Source: Undaria pinnatifida
Taxonomy: Eukaryota > Sar > Phaeophyceae > Laminariales > Alariaceae
Reading direction: 5' to 3'
Length of the DNA: 64,000 nucleotides
Assembly: GCA_012845835.1 (NCBI GenBank)
Contig: JABAKD010000108.1
Span: forward strand, 722,001-786,000
Every line of letters starts with the position of its first letter. Position 1 is the first letter of the stretch. The notes under the pieces were generated by a model that made no database searches, had not been told where the DNA came from, and was given only the letters and a program-made list of their open reading frames with translations. The position numbers were made by a program, and so were the translations under genes. Positions 48,101 through 58,905 of the stretch are shown piece by piece.

Positions 48101-51100
48101 CGCTGACTCCGAGCGCATATCCCGCTCCTCATGCGTCCTCTCGTGAGTGCGCTTGGCTGATAAACGTGCTGCCTGCTATACCAGGGTCGAAGGTCGAAGA
48201 AGTTAGAAAACGGGAGGGCCACAACGAAAATAATGGTATCAAGTCTAGTCCAATCTTTACCTTCTTCCCACACTAGTTCCAAGTAGTTTGTGTACAAAAC
48301 GCGCTGTAGTTCCAAGGGGGTCAATAGCTAGTAATCAAGCTTTCGAAAACAAGACATAAGCGACGAGCCAGAGATGGGGCGCCTTAATCTTCGTGCAAGC
48401 TGCTTTTTGCCGCAACGGAGATTAAATGAACTAACTTAATTTTTCCCTGGGCCGGCGCGTCGACGCTACACCGTAAAACAGTACCAGTACATAGAGCACT
48501 GCCAACCTTGTTGGGATCCATATAACGCGACTAACACGATGGATATGTGCGGAAATATCAATCGCTTAGCTTGACTGTGTCGTTTGTCGCCGCGTTCATG
48601 GTCATACCCGAGTACGAAACGGAATGGAGAGCACGTCACCTCGATGCAAGAACAGGGTACAGGGGCTCTGACATAGGCCCTCCACCCTATTCTTGCACAG
48701 GGGAGTAGTGCTTTCCATTCCGTACTCAAATTCGGCCACAAACGCGGCGACAAAAGACACGGTCACGCCAGTTACGGCCGCACATCTTTTCGTTCGTCGC
48801 ATTTTATGTATCCCGAGTGCTGCCACGAACGCGGCCACAAAGGCGCGAAAATAAATCACAGCTGCCAAGGCCGTGGATGCATGGCCCTGGATGACACTTC
48901 CGCTGCTGCCGGTGGGTAGTATGCTTGCAAGTCGAACTCCGCCAGGAACAACAGTTGCTGCACCACGGCCTCGGAAACGCCGACTGTCTTTCAAAATATC
49001 AGGCGCAGTTGACTGTTCGACATCTCCCCCCGCACGTGGAAGCGTCCGCACGCCAAGAAGCACCTCCGCGAGACCTCCACAAACAGGTCCACTGCCTGCA
49101 TGGCAATTTTGACCTTGGCCGCCGCGTTGACGGCGGCCAGCTGGCTGGTTCCGTGGAGCGCCGGTGGCGGCCGTTCCCCCACCACCTCGGGGCTTCCCAG
49201 CAGCAGCTGACCCCCCGGAAGTACTCCTCCCGCGGGTTGGCAAACGACCTGAGGTGGTGGATGCAGCTGTGCCTGCTGTGGCCTCTGGTTATTCTCCATA
49301 TCCGACATGCAGGTCACGAGGGCTTGTTGGCCGGCCGCCAGCACCAGCAAGTGCTGTAGCACATCGGCAAGGCCAGGTGGCCCTGCACCCGGAGCCTCGC
49401 CGCCCACGTTGTGTCCCACCGGGGGGGGCAGGGTCATCGGGTTCTTCGCAGGGAGTTCCTCGGCAGGCGGGGCGACGACTGCTTTGCCCGCAAGAGGACG
49501 ACGCCCGCTTCAACCTCTGGAAGTGCACCACCCTCGACGTCAAATGGGCCCTCTGCCGGGCCGCGGTCCTCCATGCTTGGATCGTCACTGCAAGAACAGG
49601 CGAAGATCTGGCCGCTGGGCGTCGAAAACCCAAAGTCGATCAAATGAAATGCTTTCGCTGTCTTCTACCACGCACAAGCTGCGATATCTTTGTACCAAGA
49701 CCCGCTACCACTGAAGAGCCAGCTATCTCCTTCGTCTACTCCGATGCTCTCGTAGCTCATTGACTGCCCTGCCATGTGCGAGTGGAGACTAACAAAACAA
49801 CACTGCCCGGCAGTCTAATGCATACACGTATAATTCCGTTATTTGCACCAACCATTCTGCGAACTAAAAAACGCGTCCACCAATGCCAGTTCCATGTGGA
49901 AACCCGCAATGGCCTAAAAACTGTAACTTACGTTCACCGTGGAGGAGGTTCACGTTTGGGCAAACTCCAACCCCGAGAATCACTGAAAATTCATGTGCGC
50001 GCGAATAACTTGGGACGGGCTTTGCCTGACGAATAAGTCCTGGCTCGCACAGCCCATCATGTCGTACTACTGCTGTACGAACAACTGCTGTACCAGAGGG
50101 TATGCTGTATTCTTGAAGAAAAGGAACGCTATGGCTACAAGATAGCAAGGCAGAATCATGTTCACGATTGATGCAACCCGCTTGGTATCTTCATCGTCCT
50201 ATCTACGTTGCACCTGGTAGGTACGAATGGTCGTATAACGTCACACTGAGGGCCGTTCTTATCGGAGACCTTTTTGTCGTAAATCTCCTAAATTTCCTAA
50301 ATTTCCATTTTTGTGAAATGTGTCTTAAAATACGGAGGCGTTCTGGCATAATTCGTGAAATTCTTCAGCCCCAAAAAATATGGAAAAGTTAACAATCACA
50401 AATTAGGAAATTCTGTCGTCGATTTCCATATTTCGAAGGCAGTGCTCCGACAAGCGCCGTGGCTCAACGCTGGGACCAGCGGGTAGCTTTAAACGTTCAA
50501 CAGGGTGGTCCAACATTATGGCCGATGGAAGGAAGCGGCCTGGGCCTCCGGAGGACTCATCCTCGAGTCGGACGAAACAATAACTCAGCCTTCCCAATTA
50601 TCGAGACACGAGCCGCAAAAACATGAAGAAGGCTATCGCTGGTGTCCTCGTCGTGCTCGGCATGTTCCTGACACCAGGGAGGGGCTGCTGTCGCCGGATT
50701 GCACGAATCTACTCGGCCTGGGTGCTTTCCTCTGCGGTCTTCGGGGATGTTCGCCCATGCTTGCTCTGTGACGACGCGCGTGACTGCTGGTGTGGGTGGT
50801 GGCGGTCTTGCTTTATGGCTCGGCTTTCAAAAATCATAAAAAAAAAGACAAACAACCCCGCGCTCGATAATAATGCAGACGTTTTTTCATGGAAACCCTG
50901 AAAAAAAGAGGAAATTTAGAAAATTCACATCTCCGATAAGAACGGCCCTGAGTATGGAAAAACTGACTTGGTGCTGCTGGACCAGGTACAGCGAAGCACC
51001 AGGTGCAGTACCCGCTAGGTGCAGTACCAGCTGCGCCTGGTACTGCTGCTGCACAAGACTCCGAGTATGATACACAAGGGCTCCGCTCCGCGGGCGGCTT

Positions 51101-53892
51101 ATGCCGTTTGTTTTTGCGGGGGGGGGGGAAACATGAAGAGGACCGAGAGAGGGCAATCAAATGAAAAAGGCAAAAAGACGAGCGCACACGTACATACTGG
51201 TATTATACCTGGTATATAATACCTGGTACATTGCATCATACCTTGTACTGCTGTATGTTCGATATACAGCACATCGCAGCACGACACAGCACCGCACCTC
51301 ACGGCAAGGCGCGGCACCGCACGGCACCGTACGGCGCCGCGTTGAGCTGCTGAGCGGTTGCACTGCTGAGCCGATAGTGCATTTTTTGCGATTCAACAAC
51401 GCAGTACGTAAACCTCGTGTGTAGTATTAATAGTACCGGTACCAGGTATGATATCATAATTCGAATGATACCTGGCATGTACGAAAGAGTAAGTACAACA
51501 AAGCACGCAGCACGGCACAGCACAGTACCGCACCGAACGGCAGGGTACGGCACCGCATGGCACCGAGCGGCGCTGCGCTGCTGAGCTAGCGCTGTGGTGC
51601 GCTGTTGAGTTGAGCTGAGCTGATGAGCCAAGCTGAGCTCAGCTGGGACCTGGCGTGATGATACTTCGTGCAACAAAAAAAAAAAGGTGAAAGAAGAAAT
51701 CGAAGAAAAGCTGAACCATTCCGCAAATAATGGAAGGAGCCGGTGTTAAAGAGCCGGTGTTAAAGTGGCAGGTCTTGAGAGGCCAGGGATGTACCAACCG
51801 AGCCCACTCAGGAAAAAGTCAGCGAAAAGCAAGTCTAAACGAGTATCGATTTCGAATGAACTGCAATTGGGAATTTGGAGCAGATTTCTGCACGCAAGTC
51901 AGTATCGTTTATCTTCCAAGCACGCCCGCTCAAATTCGCTCGAATCCGACACCCGCAAGGCACGCAACATCAATCGCAACCAATTTCTGCTCAACGTGTT
52001 CCTGCTCTCTGTTCGCATGCCATATCATGCTGTTTAGAGAGCCGGTGTCCCCGGTGGTCTGACAGCAGTGTTTGTGCCTGTGTTGTCTTCACGTTAAACC
52101 GTTCTTTCTACATGCTACATACCCAACGACATCAGTATACCCAGTTTCCGTGCTGATTCTCCATCCTAGAGAGATACATGTTCTGTGGTCACAGACTCTG
52201 TGTGTGACAGAGTAAACGAAGCAATCGCAGTTAATCAAGGTAAAGCAAGTGAAATGCTACGTAGCGTACCGAATACCGGATACGAGTATGCCGCGAAACT
52301 ATTGAGGTTGAGTCCATAGGTTCGAAACTCGAAAGGGACTCTTACAATCGACGGGCCGAAACCGTGAGAGCGTGCGTTGGTGAAATTCCATGCAAACCGA
52401 CGGCATAAAAAGAACTGAAAAGTGGGAATGCTGAACTCTATGCGCGTTAAAAGCAATTACCGGGGGGAAGAAAAGACACCTGTGGCCATGACCATGACCA
52501 TGACCTTGTCCAGAAGGTTGCTGAGGGTTAAAATGACCATGACCATGACCTTGTCCAGAAGGTTGCTGAGGGCAAAACCTCTTCCGAGTTGAGCTGGAGA
52601 GTAAAAGTGATACTCGTGTAAAAAATAAATAAAAAAGAACCGCGACCGTCACCAGTCGTCAGTTCCGGCCGTTGTTACCAGTTACCTGGTACAGCAGTAC
52701 CGCACTACCGCAGTTCGCACTACCAGTTCGCACTACAGCTGTTATTAATAATAAGCCATTATTGACATTATTAGTTGAAGTCACGTGTAACTGCTGTATC
52801 ATACCAGGTACCTGTACGATTTTGATACGAATACACGAGTACGTACTTAACACACAGCAGTAGTAGAACGATTACTATGAGGCTATGCCGTTTAAACCGG
52901 TATACTTGTAAACCAGTGTGCAAGTGTGCCAGTCGACACCATCTTCAAGAGAAGAGAGCACAGAGACGTCAGTTGGCACAGCAGTTCACGAGCGCTCGGT
53001 CACCCCGCGCGGTGGAACGCAGGGAGTGACCGGTATATCGCGAGAAAGCAGGCAAACCGCCGAGCAAAAGATCAGCACTCCTCTCGCAACCCACCTGCGG
53101 TTGTTGTCTGCTGACGCTCACGCCGACGCTGCTGCCATTCAAACTCGGCTCCACCTTGGGGACCGGTCTACCAAAGCCATTCGCGAGCTCTTCCAGCTTG
53201 CTTGGCTGGCTCCGGTCCTGGCTAGCTTTGCTCTGCGCCAAGCCATTCGCTCCAGCCTGTGATTTCGGTGGCAGCACGTCTAGCATACGTTCCCATGGCA
53301 GGCGAGCCTTCGCCTGGCTGTTGTTCTGGCGGTTGTTCTGTCCTTGGGAGTGGAGAGAAAGGCCTTGAGAAACTGGCGGCTGTTGAGAACCTGGTCGTGC
53401 CAAATCTCGAAAAGAAGCTGTTGCCATCTCCCCCTCCTTGGCAAACGCTTTAGGTATACTACTGTTTCCATTGAGCCTCGATGCAGGGGTTCGTTGCGTG
53501 GTACCGAGGGTATCCCGCGGGAACTGGACTGACGCAGCAGTGCCCAAGCTTCCTCCTGCGGCCCTAAATCGAGGCAGCGCCTCCAGATTCCCGTGATTCC
53601 CATTCGCTTTTGGGGGCAGCTTGGAAGCTACGTTTTCCCAAGGAAGCCGGGGCGGTGCGTTGCCATTGGCACCGTAAGCACTTGCGTCGGCATTCCGCTG
53701 TGATGGTCGCGGTGGGGGTACGTGGTCGCTGCTGAAAGCAGCAGGGTGCCCCCCTGCGACAGTGTGGTGTTCTTCCTCGGCTACTGGCTCCGGCTCTGAG
53801 GAGTGCAGTCGTACCGCTCGGGCATAGAACGACGTGCTTGACAGAACGACCGCGTTCGGTCGACGGATCCCGTGCAATAGTACACTGTTCAT
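36126..53892 (-). CDS. infB: Organellar translation initiation factor IF-2
   Basis: GTPase that brings initiator tRNA to the organellar ribosome. Eighteen exons with agreeing phases give 1022 aa: 53892-53095, 48172-47949, 47105-47045, 46734-46544, 45609-45429, 45063-44917, 44286-44230, 43745-43635, 43241-43152, 42414-42278, 41112-41039, 40468-40359, 40029-39913, 39614-39414, 38957-38808, 38403-38263, 37174-36989, 36218-36126. The leader ([18 protein letters not shown]) looks mitochondrial. Residues 367-424 are the IF-2 N domain ([16 protein letters not shown]). G1 is GHVDHGKT (451-458), G3 DTPGH (497-501), G4 TKVD (552-555, usually NKxD) and G5 SA (592-593). Residues about 704-815 form a long charged, alanine-rich helical insert between domains II and III. 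The C2 domain ends [16 protein letters not shown] plastid location is not excluded. Confidence 0.95.
41838..42260. repeat. Degenerate ~90-110-bp tandem repeat rich in GTCGAATCGG
   Basis: Five diverged units, each with GAGCGA(C/G)TCCC, a TTTTCCGACC-like block and copies of GGTCGAATCGG, start near 41838, 41917, 42029, 42130 and 42198. The array lies in the IF-2 intron just upstream (plus coordinates below) of the exon at 42414-42278. Confidence 0.6.
42690..42868. repeat. Degenerate GTTACAGCTGG/GCTGGTTACCG repeats
   Basis: A run of imperfect 15-25-bp units (GGGTTACAGCTAG, TTACAGCTGGC, GGCTACTGCTGG) in an IF-2 intron. Confidence 0.55.
45640..45880. repeat. GGGATGGAATGG minisatellite
   Basis: Imperfect GGGATGGAATGG units, with a ~52-bp higher-order unit (GGAATGGAGTGCAGTAGAAT) present twice. 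In the IF-2 transcript this is a C/T-rich run upstream of the acceptor of the G1 exon (45609). Confidence 0.85.
46325..46512. repeat. Imperfect ~100-bp tandem duplication
   Basis: Two diverged copies share CATTTAG, (A/C)GAGGTT..GG or CGGGTTCAGGC, GGGGTTAGGG-like blocks and TAGTGCTGT. They lie just beyond the IF-2 exon ending at 46544. Confidence 0.55.
48610..48727. repeat. Long imperfect hairpin
   Basis: Arms 48610-48658 (GAGTACGAAACGGAATGGAG and on) and 48684-48727 (to CATTCCGTACTC) pair over about 45 positions with a few mismatches and gaps; the loop is about 25 nt. It lies in the first IF-2 intron. Confidence 0.65.
48880..49665. other. GC-rich island with overlapping open frames
   Basis: This part of IF-2 intron 1 is clearly GC-richer than its surroundings and has long frames on both strands (plus 49164-49763, 199 codons; minus 48991-49437, 148 codons). 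The minus frame is Gln/Pro/Ala-rich ([12 protein letters not shown]). No family is recognised and neither strand wins. It may be a captured gene fragment or element relic. Confidence 0.35.
50250..50948. mobile_element. PIF/Harbinger-like MITE
   Basis: Perfect 19-bp inverted ends beginning GGGCCGTTCTTATCGG (50250-50268 and 50930-50948) are flanked on both sides by TGA, a 3-bp target duplication. The inversion continues imperfectly inward through AAATTTCC blocks. GG-starting ends with a 3-bp duplication fit the PIF/Harbinger superfamily. No transposase is encoded in the 699 bp. It lies in IF-2 intron 1. Confidence 0.75.
51275..51600. repeat. GCACCGCACGGCAC-rich direct repeat pair
   Basis: About 90-bp copies at 51275-51372 and 51500-51595 share CACGGCA..G..CGGCACCGCA(C/T)GGCACCG and GCTGCTGAG. 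Each follows an ACCAGGTA/TACCTGGT cluster. Confidence 0.65.
52460..52620 (-). repeat. Dispersed repeat family A copy with internal tandem duplication
   Basis: The reverse complement carries CACAGGTGTCTTTTCTTCCC and GAGGTTTTGCCCTCAGC. A ~45-bp unit with ATGACCATGACCTTGTCCAG is duplicated inside it. Confidence 0.65.
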
Positions 53893-54249
53893 CGCGGTGC
53901 ACGCACCAACGGTTCACATCAGGCGTTGACACTGTCCGATGAACGTCAGTCACGTAAGCTGAGAGGCAGGGAAACAGGGATGGCCCAGCATGCCAGAGCC
54001 CACGAGCCCACGTATTCGGGAGGCTCATACTTCCCCTTCCTGAGTACGCCTAAAAATAATGGAACTCCTATCTCTTTATAGCATATAGCAACATGTTCAA
54101 TCAGATTGAGGCGTCACTAGCTCCTACGAGTGCATCACCTACCAACGCAAGACGCTGGAGCGTTTGGTCGCCGGCTGTTGATACCATCGGAAGCTGCCTG
54201 TGCTGCAGTGCGTGTGTTTGTGATATTCCTGTGGCGCACGGTGCTCGTA
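53893..54249. promoter_or_regulatory. Divergent promoter region (IF-2 / DUF1279 gene)
   Basis: 357 bp between the start codons of two genes facing away from each other, both for organelle-targeted proteins. If the upstream in-frame ATG at 54130 were used, the gap would be 237 bp. Confidence 0.45.
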
Positions 54250-54882
54250 ATGTTTTCGCTCGGCGTCCGCGCGCTCATATTTGCATGGCTTGTGGAGTCA
54301 TGTTCAAGCTTTGTGCACCCCGGTGTGCGATGCGGGTCTCTCGCTCGTAGTATCCCGTCCGTCTTCCAGAGTGATTCCAAAGCTCGCCCGGCACGGGTAC
54401 AGCCATGCCCTCTCGGCATGAAGACAGACCTGGGTCCTGACGAGACTGTCAAGAAATACGGTCTCGAGGCAGGGCTCTTCCAAGCACTCAAGGAGGGTCA
54501 GAAGGAGGGAGGGGAGGAGGGGGAGGGGACAGGAGAGGTGGCAACGACCGCGAAGGATCTGCTCAAGCAGTACGGCTCGGCGTACCTCATCACGTCTATC
54601 ACCTTCGCGTTAATCTCCTTCAGCATCTGCTACGTGGCGGTGTCGAACGGCGTGGACATGGCAGCTCTCTTGAGCAAGGTGGGCATCCAAACAAGCACCT
54701 CAGCAGAAACGACCGGGACTCTTGCGGTGGCTTATGCCATCCACAAGGCGGCTTCGCCTATTAGGTTTCCGCCGACGGTGGCGCTGACGCCTGTCGTTGC
54801 TAAGTTTCTCGGGAAGGGGGACGGGGAGGGGGTGGATGAGGAGGCGGCAGTGGAGGAGGTAGTGGCGGAGGTCGGAGAATGA
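54250..54882 (+). CDS. DUF1279/FAM210-like plastid-targeted membrane protein
   Basis: A single-exon protein of 210 aa. Residues 1-20 form a signal peptide (FSLGVRALIFAWLVESCSS) and residue 21 is Phe, the bipartite pattern that sends proteins into secondary plastids. Residues 102-172 are the DUF1279 domain: DLLKQYGSAYLITSI, a membrane span at about 112-133, SNGVDMAALLSKVGI, a second hydrophobic stretch, then AIHKAASPIRFPPTVALTP, the strongest family signature. The tail is acidic (Glu/Asp/Val-rich). Proteins of this family sit in mitochondrial or plastid membranes and their biochemistry is poorly known. An in-frame ATG at 54130 would add 40 residues but bury the signal peptide, so 54250 is preferred. 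Confidence 0.88.
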   Translation: MFSLGVRALIFAWLVESCSSFVHPGVRCGSLARSIPSVFQSDSKARPARVQPCPLGMKTDLGPDETVKKYGLEAGLFQALKEGQKEGGEEGEGTGEVATTAKDLLKQYGSAYLITSITFALISFSICYVAVSNGVDMAALLSKVGIQTSTSAETTGTLAVAYAIHKAASPIRFPPTVALTPVVAKFLGKGDGEGVDEEAAVEEVVAEVGE

Positions 54883-57800
54883 GGGCTACGCGGGCTGAGG
54901 GTTGTTGCCGCAGGAATGCAGAAACAAGGGACAGGCGGAGAGAGAGCAATGCATGGAGGTACTTCTCATGTAGTGTACCCATGCTGCTTCCTTAATTATG
55001 TAGTCTGGTGTACCTGTTCTGTTATACCACTCTGGACGGAAAATTAAGGGCTGTTTTAATTCCTTATTAAAAATGAAACTGGTACTATATTGCCGTCCAT
55101 AGTGGTACCTGTTTTAAGACTTCAACTCGCTGGGAGTGCTTACGCATTTGCTCTTGGTTGGCGTGTCTCAGGCGTGTCTACGTGAGATAGTGAGAGCATG
55201 CGTGTGCCTCTTAGTCGCGATGACAAGTTTGCCGTTAGTGCCTCTCGTACCTGTAACTCTACAACTGAAGTGCTAAGTAGTAAGTAGTAGTTGACTGACG
55301 TCGTTGCAGCAGTTGCAGATATGGCCTCCCTGTGATGAGACCAAATACCCCTGCCAACAACTGCGGTACGACTACAGAGTGGGTCTATTCGCTGGGACCG
55401 TTTCCGTTGTAGTTGTTGCAGTGTTTGGTCTTAGCTCTGGTCTTGGTCGGCATGCCTAGATGAGGCAGTGGGAGCATGCGTTTCCCTCTTTGTCGGTTGA
55501 CCACCACGTAGTGCCTCTAGTATCTCTGGCGCTACGACTGCTACGGAATAGCAGTTGACTGACGTTGTTGCAGTTGCAGTTAACGTCACGCCTGCCCGTC
55601 ATGTTACGGTGCAATAAAGCCTTATGTACCGCGGTTCGTCTGCAGAGAGTTGCTGGTTTGGTTGGTTTCAGGGTTGTTTGTAGCCGACCAGTCGATTTCC
55701 AAGCGATACGTTTACGAGATTCGTGGAACTTTGGTGTAGAGTGCGCGGCAATGCGTCCTGTGTTGTGTAGATAAATACCCGCCAATGTGGATGAGAGTAT
55801 GAAAGCGTTGGGGAAGCAATGTCGATGATGAATTATTACGAGTAGGATACAGCACAGGGAAGGTAAATAGAGTTGCCCGTGACACAAAGCAGGAAAGATG
55901 TAGAGCTCTATGCGGTACAGGGTATCACACGTTTTTGTATTTGTTATTTATATATGGCGGGCATCGTGGACCCTTGATAATGGCATACCTGGGATTCTCA
56001 ATGTTTAACCGAATGCTCGTTCGTCGAGAACAGCGCACATGTTGCGTGGGGGGCTGGCGTTCCCTCCATTTTTTATGCGGTTCAACCCGAGGCTCGTGTG
56101 CATGGTCCGTAGGGCAAATGTAATCACCTGTGATGTTCCCCTCTTTTTGGGGTAGGAGCAGGCGTGGTCGAAACGGGGCCACGAGGCTTCCGGCCCTTGC
56201 GTTGGACCATTTCTTGTGATGTTTTCATTACGATTAAACTGTGCTCGATCGTTTTGTTTCCAAAGCCCTACTGGGCTCTACGAGCGTGCTGTTTAGTCGA
56301 ATTTACATCTACACTTTGCTGTTATGGATGTGCAAGTTTACGGCATCGCTCGTTGTCCATTAATCTCTTGTGTTCTCATTCGCCCCTCATTCGACGATCA
56401 GGAAGGCTCGATTCGTTGATGCCTAAGGAACTGCATGTCTCGGCAGAAGAACAACTATAGTCAAATTGAGTCTCGTGTTTTCTGCTCCCGCTCGTCTTCC
56501 ACCGTGATGGTGACCGAGGCTTGAGCAACAGGGACATCAGTCACATGATTATTATTGTTATTGCGCTTGCCATATCGCCGCGCATCGCAATATGTGTCAG
56601 TACGACATGCCGCTAGGAAATATTTGACAACGCAACACACCCACGCGGCACCGGCTTTGCGTTGATGTATGCAGCTTTGATCACTTTGCTCGAACCAATG
56701 AAACGAAAAAGAGCGTGTGCACACACTGCTTCTTGTCTCGCATCAAGGTTAGATGCTTTTCACCGGATGCCGTCCTACTGTTTCGTAGACAAACCGCGGT
56801 ACAACGCGTCCACATTTAGATGCAAACGCACAGGATGAGGGTGGTGTTTGTGCTCAACCCCCACCAAAAAGATGGATGCTGCAAGCCTCGGTTGCAAACG
56901 TGTGTTTGATTGCTGCCGATGTGGACAGCATATACCCGTTCTTAGGTACGCAAGCGCCCGATCTGTCACTCCTCCTATGAAACCAACCGCAGTGGATGCA
57001 ACCTAACATGGGCAAATCATATACCCGCTTTAGATAAGCAACTCCCGATATACCACTCCCCCGATAAACGAACCGAGAAGTGGTTCGAACATTGCGGGCA
57101 CGTCGATGACCTAGAGATAATGCTAGGTCGTCGCCACATGAATGAAGCTAGCGCGTGGACGTTGTCCAGAAAAACAGAACCGAGCGAACGACAGCAAGGT
57201 TGTCTTTGTCAGAGGGGTAGTGTCGCCTCGAGCGGTTTCTGGCGACTCAAGGTTATTTTTTACGTAACGACGGCACTACAGTCTTAGCCTCCCCGTTGAA
57301 TGCGTCCCTTCCTGCATATTCCAGGTATTAGTATGTGAAAAGGCACATTTGTTCCGTCAGTCACATGTAGTCGGGACGTCGGGACGGATCAAATGTTTAT
57401 TCCTTTAGAGATCTGCACCCATGTTTAGGGGTACATAACTTGGAAATAGGGTAGGATATTTTTCTAGTGGTGAAAACATTAATCGGCGATCCGGAGCGAA
57501 CACGGCGGTATATCTCATACGAAGGGATAATCTTTCCCTGAGGCGATTTGTTCAACTCTGTTGTTACGATCATGGAACTGCTGTCCGCGTGTACGTAGGG
57601 AAACGCATAGGTCTTTTGTGACCAGTGATTGTTTCAGTTTGGAGAGATTGGTTACATGCCCCTTCCCAGACATTTGAGTCTAAACCTAGCCCGTGAAGAA
57701 CCAGAATGTTTTTTTGTGGACCAACGTGTCATGCAACAGTATGTTAAAGTGCTCTCAATCCCACCGTCGAGTCAAATAGGTCAACACCCTGGTAGCCTCC

Positions 57801-58240
57801 AAGAACTCGCCATGACAATTTCAGGCACATTTAACATCGATCTTGTCAGCCCTGCCAGCACGTCGACGGCAGCGCTACGGGGTCATGGTTGTTTGCCGCA
57901 TACGAAATACTCTGTACACATAGCCGAAGCATAAAAAAATAATCTTCTGCACAACATAGAGAAACCAGATACGAGCAAGGACTTGATTACGAATTTGACG
58001 GGGATTGGCCTCAAGAACAATACAAAACAGGATCAGCGTCGACGCGCGGACGCACTGTTCTGTGCAAGAAATACCACGGAATTTCAGGTTGTAGTTTTCT
58101 CAGTGCCCGTTGACGCCGGATGATTAGAAAAGGCCAACGAGTTGCAGGCTTCTTTCCATGCTCGAAACATCCGAGCAAGTGTGTGCTAACAAACATGTGT
58201 AGCTTGGTAAGGCCGAGGATCGTTTTTTATTCTTTTTTTC
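54883..58240. other. Gene-poor region
   Basis: Nothing is convincing apart from the diverged duplication at 55153-55590. A 101-codon frame at 57629-57934 starts MFQFGEIGYMPLP but has no recognisable domain and no splice context, so it is not called as a gene. Confidence 0.5.
55153..55590. repeat. Diverged ~190-bp duplication
   Basis: Copies at 55153-55340 and 55420-55590 share GGAGCATGCGT or GAGAGCATGCGT, TAGTGCCTCT(C/A)GTA and GTTGACTGACGT(C/T)GTTGCAG in the same order. Confidence 0.65.
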
Positions 58241-58242
58241 AC

Positions 58243-58440
58243 ACTTCTACTTTCCAGCTTCTGGACAAGCCGTGGTCACAGGTGTCGTCCCTTCTCCCCC
58301 CTGGTTCTTGCCTTCAATTTTATCGCGCATAGGGTTCAGCAATTCCATTGCTTGTCGATTTTTCATCGAGTGTTGCTAACTCACGCTCTCGCGCTTTCCG
58401 CAAGTCTAATTGTGCAAAAGAAAAAGTCCCTACAAATGTA
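58243..58440 (+). repeat. Dispersed repeat family A copy
   Basis: Forward copy with CTTCTGGACAAGCCGTGGTC, CCTTCTCCCCCCTGG and GTTGCTAACTCACGCTCTCG, ending near CAAAAGAAAAAGTCCC. Confidence 0.75.
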
Positions 58441-58742
58441 TGCGAGTATGCACTCGGGAGACTTGCTATGTTATACTGACTGCGTATGGGGCGCATGCAC
58501 GGAGAAGCTTTGCACCACTACATTGGAGTCTAACAGGTACCGGTGTATTGGTACACCGACCTGTGCCGCGCTCGCCTCTTTCCGATGAGGGCTACGCGTA
58601 GGTTGGAGTTGGCACCGCGATAGACCGGGAGCTACCGATTCCGTTGGTTGTTCATGGTACTTTGGAATACAATGGAGTTCTTGTTCCTAAGCCACTGAAT
58701 GAAGGAGGCCGGATTGACGGACTGTCAACAAAATATCCCTGG

Positions 58743-58905
58743 TTTTGTAGAGACCCCGGTAAACTGGAGGGACCCACTACGGCACATGCCTTCATATTTA
58801 TCGCAAGGCGGGTTCCTTTTTCTTCCCTCGTCGACTCGCGTCGAAGGGTGTACATTCACACGCTATAAGGGTTTCTGCAAGTCAATTATTGCACAAGAAA
58901 AAGTC
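58743..58905 (+). repeat. Dispersed repeat family A copy
   Basis: Second copy within 500 bp, sharing GCCTTCATATTTATCGC, CGTCGACTCGCGTCGAA and the GCACAAGAAAAAGTCCC end. Confidence 0.7.

Noticed and set aside
49164-49763. 199-codon plus-strand frame as a gene
   Set aside because: Other frames are equally open in this GC-rich island and no domain is recognisable.
57629-57934. 101-codon plus-strand frame
   Set aside because: No domain, splice context or compositional support; length is within chance for this composition.
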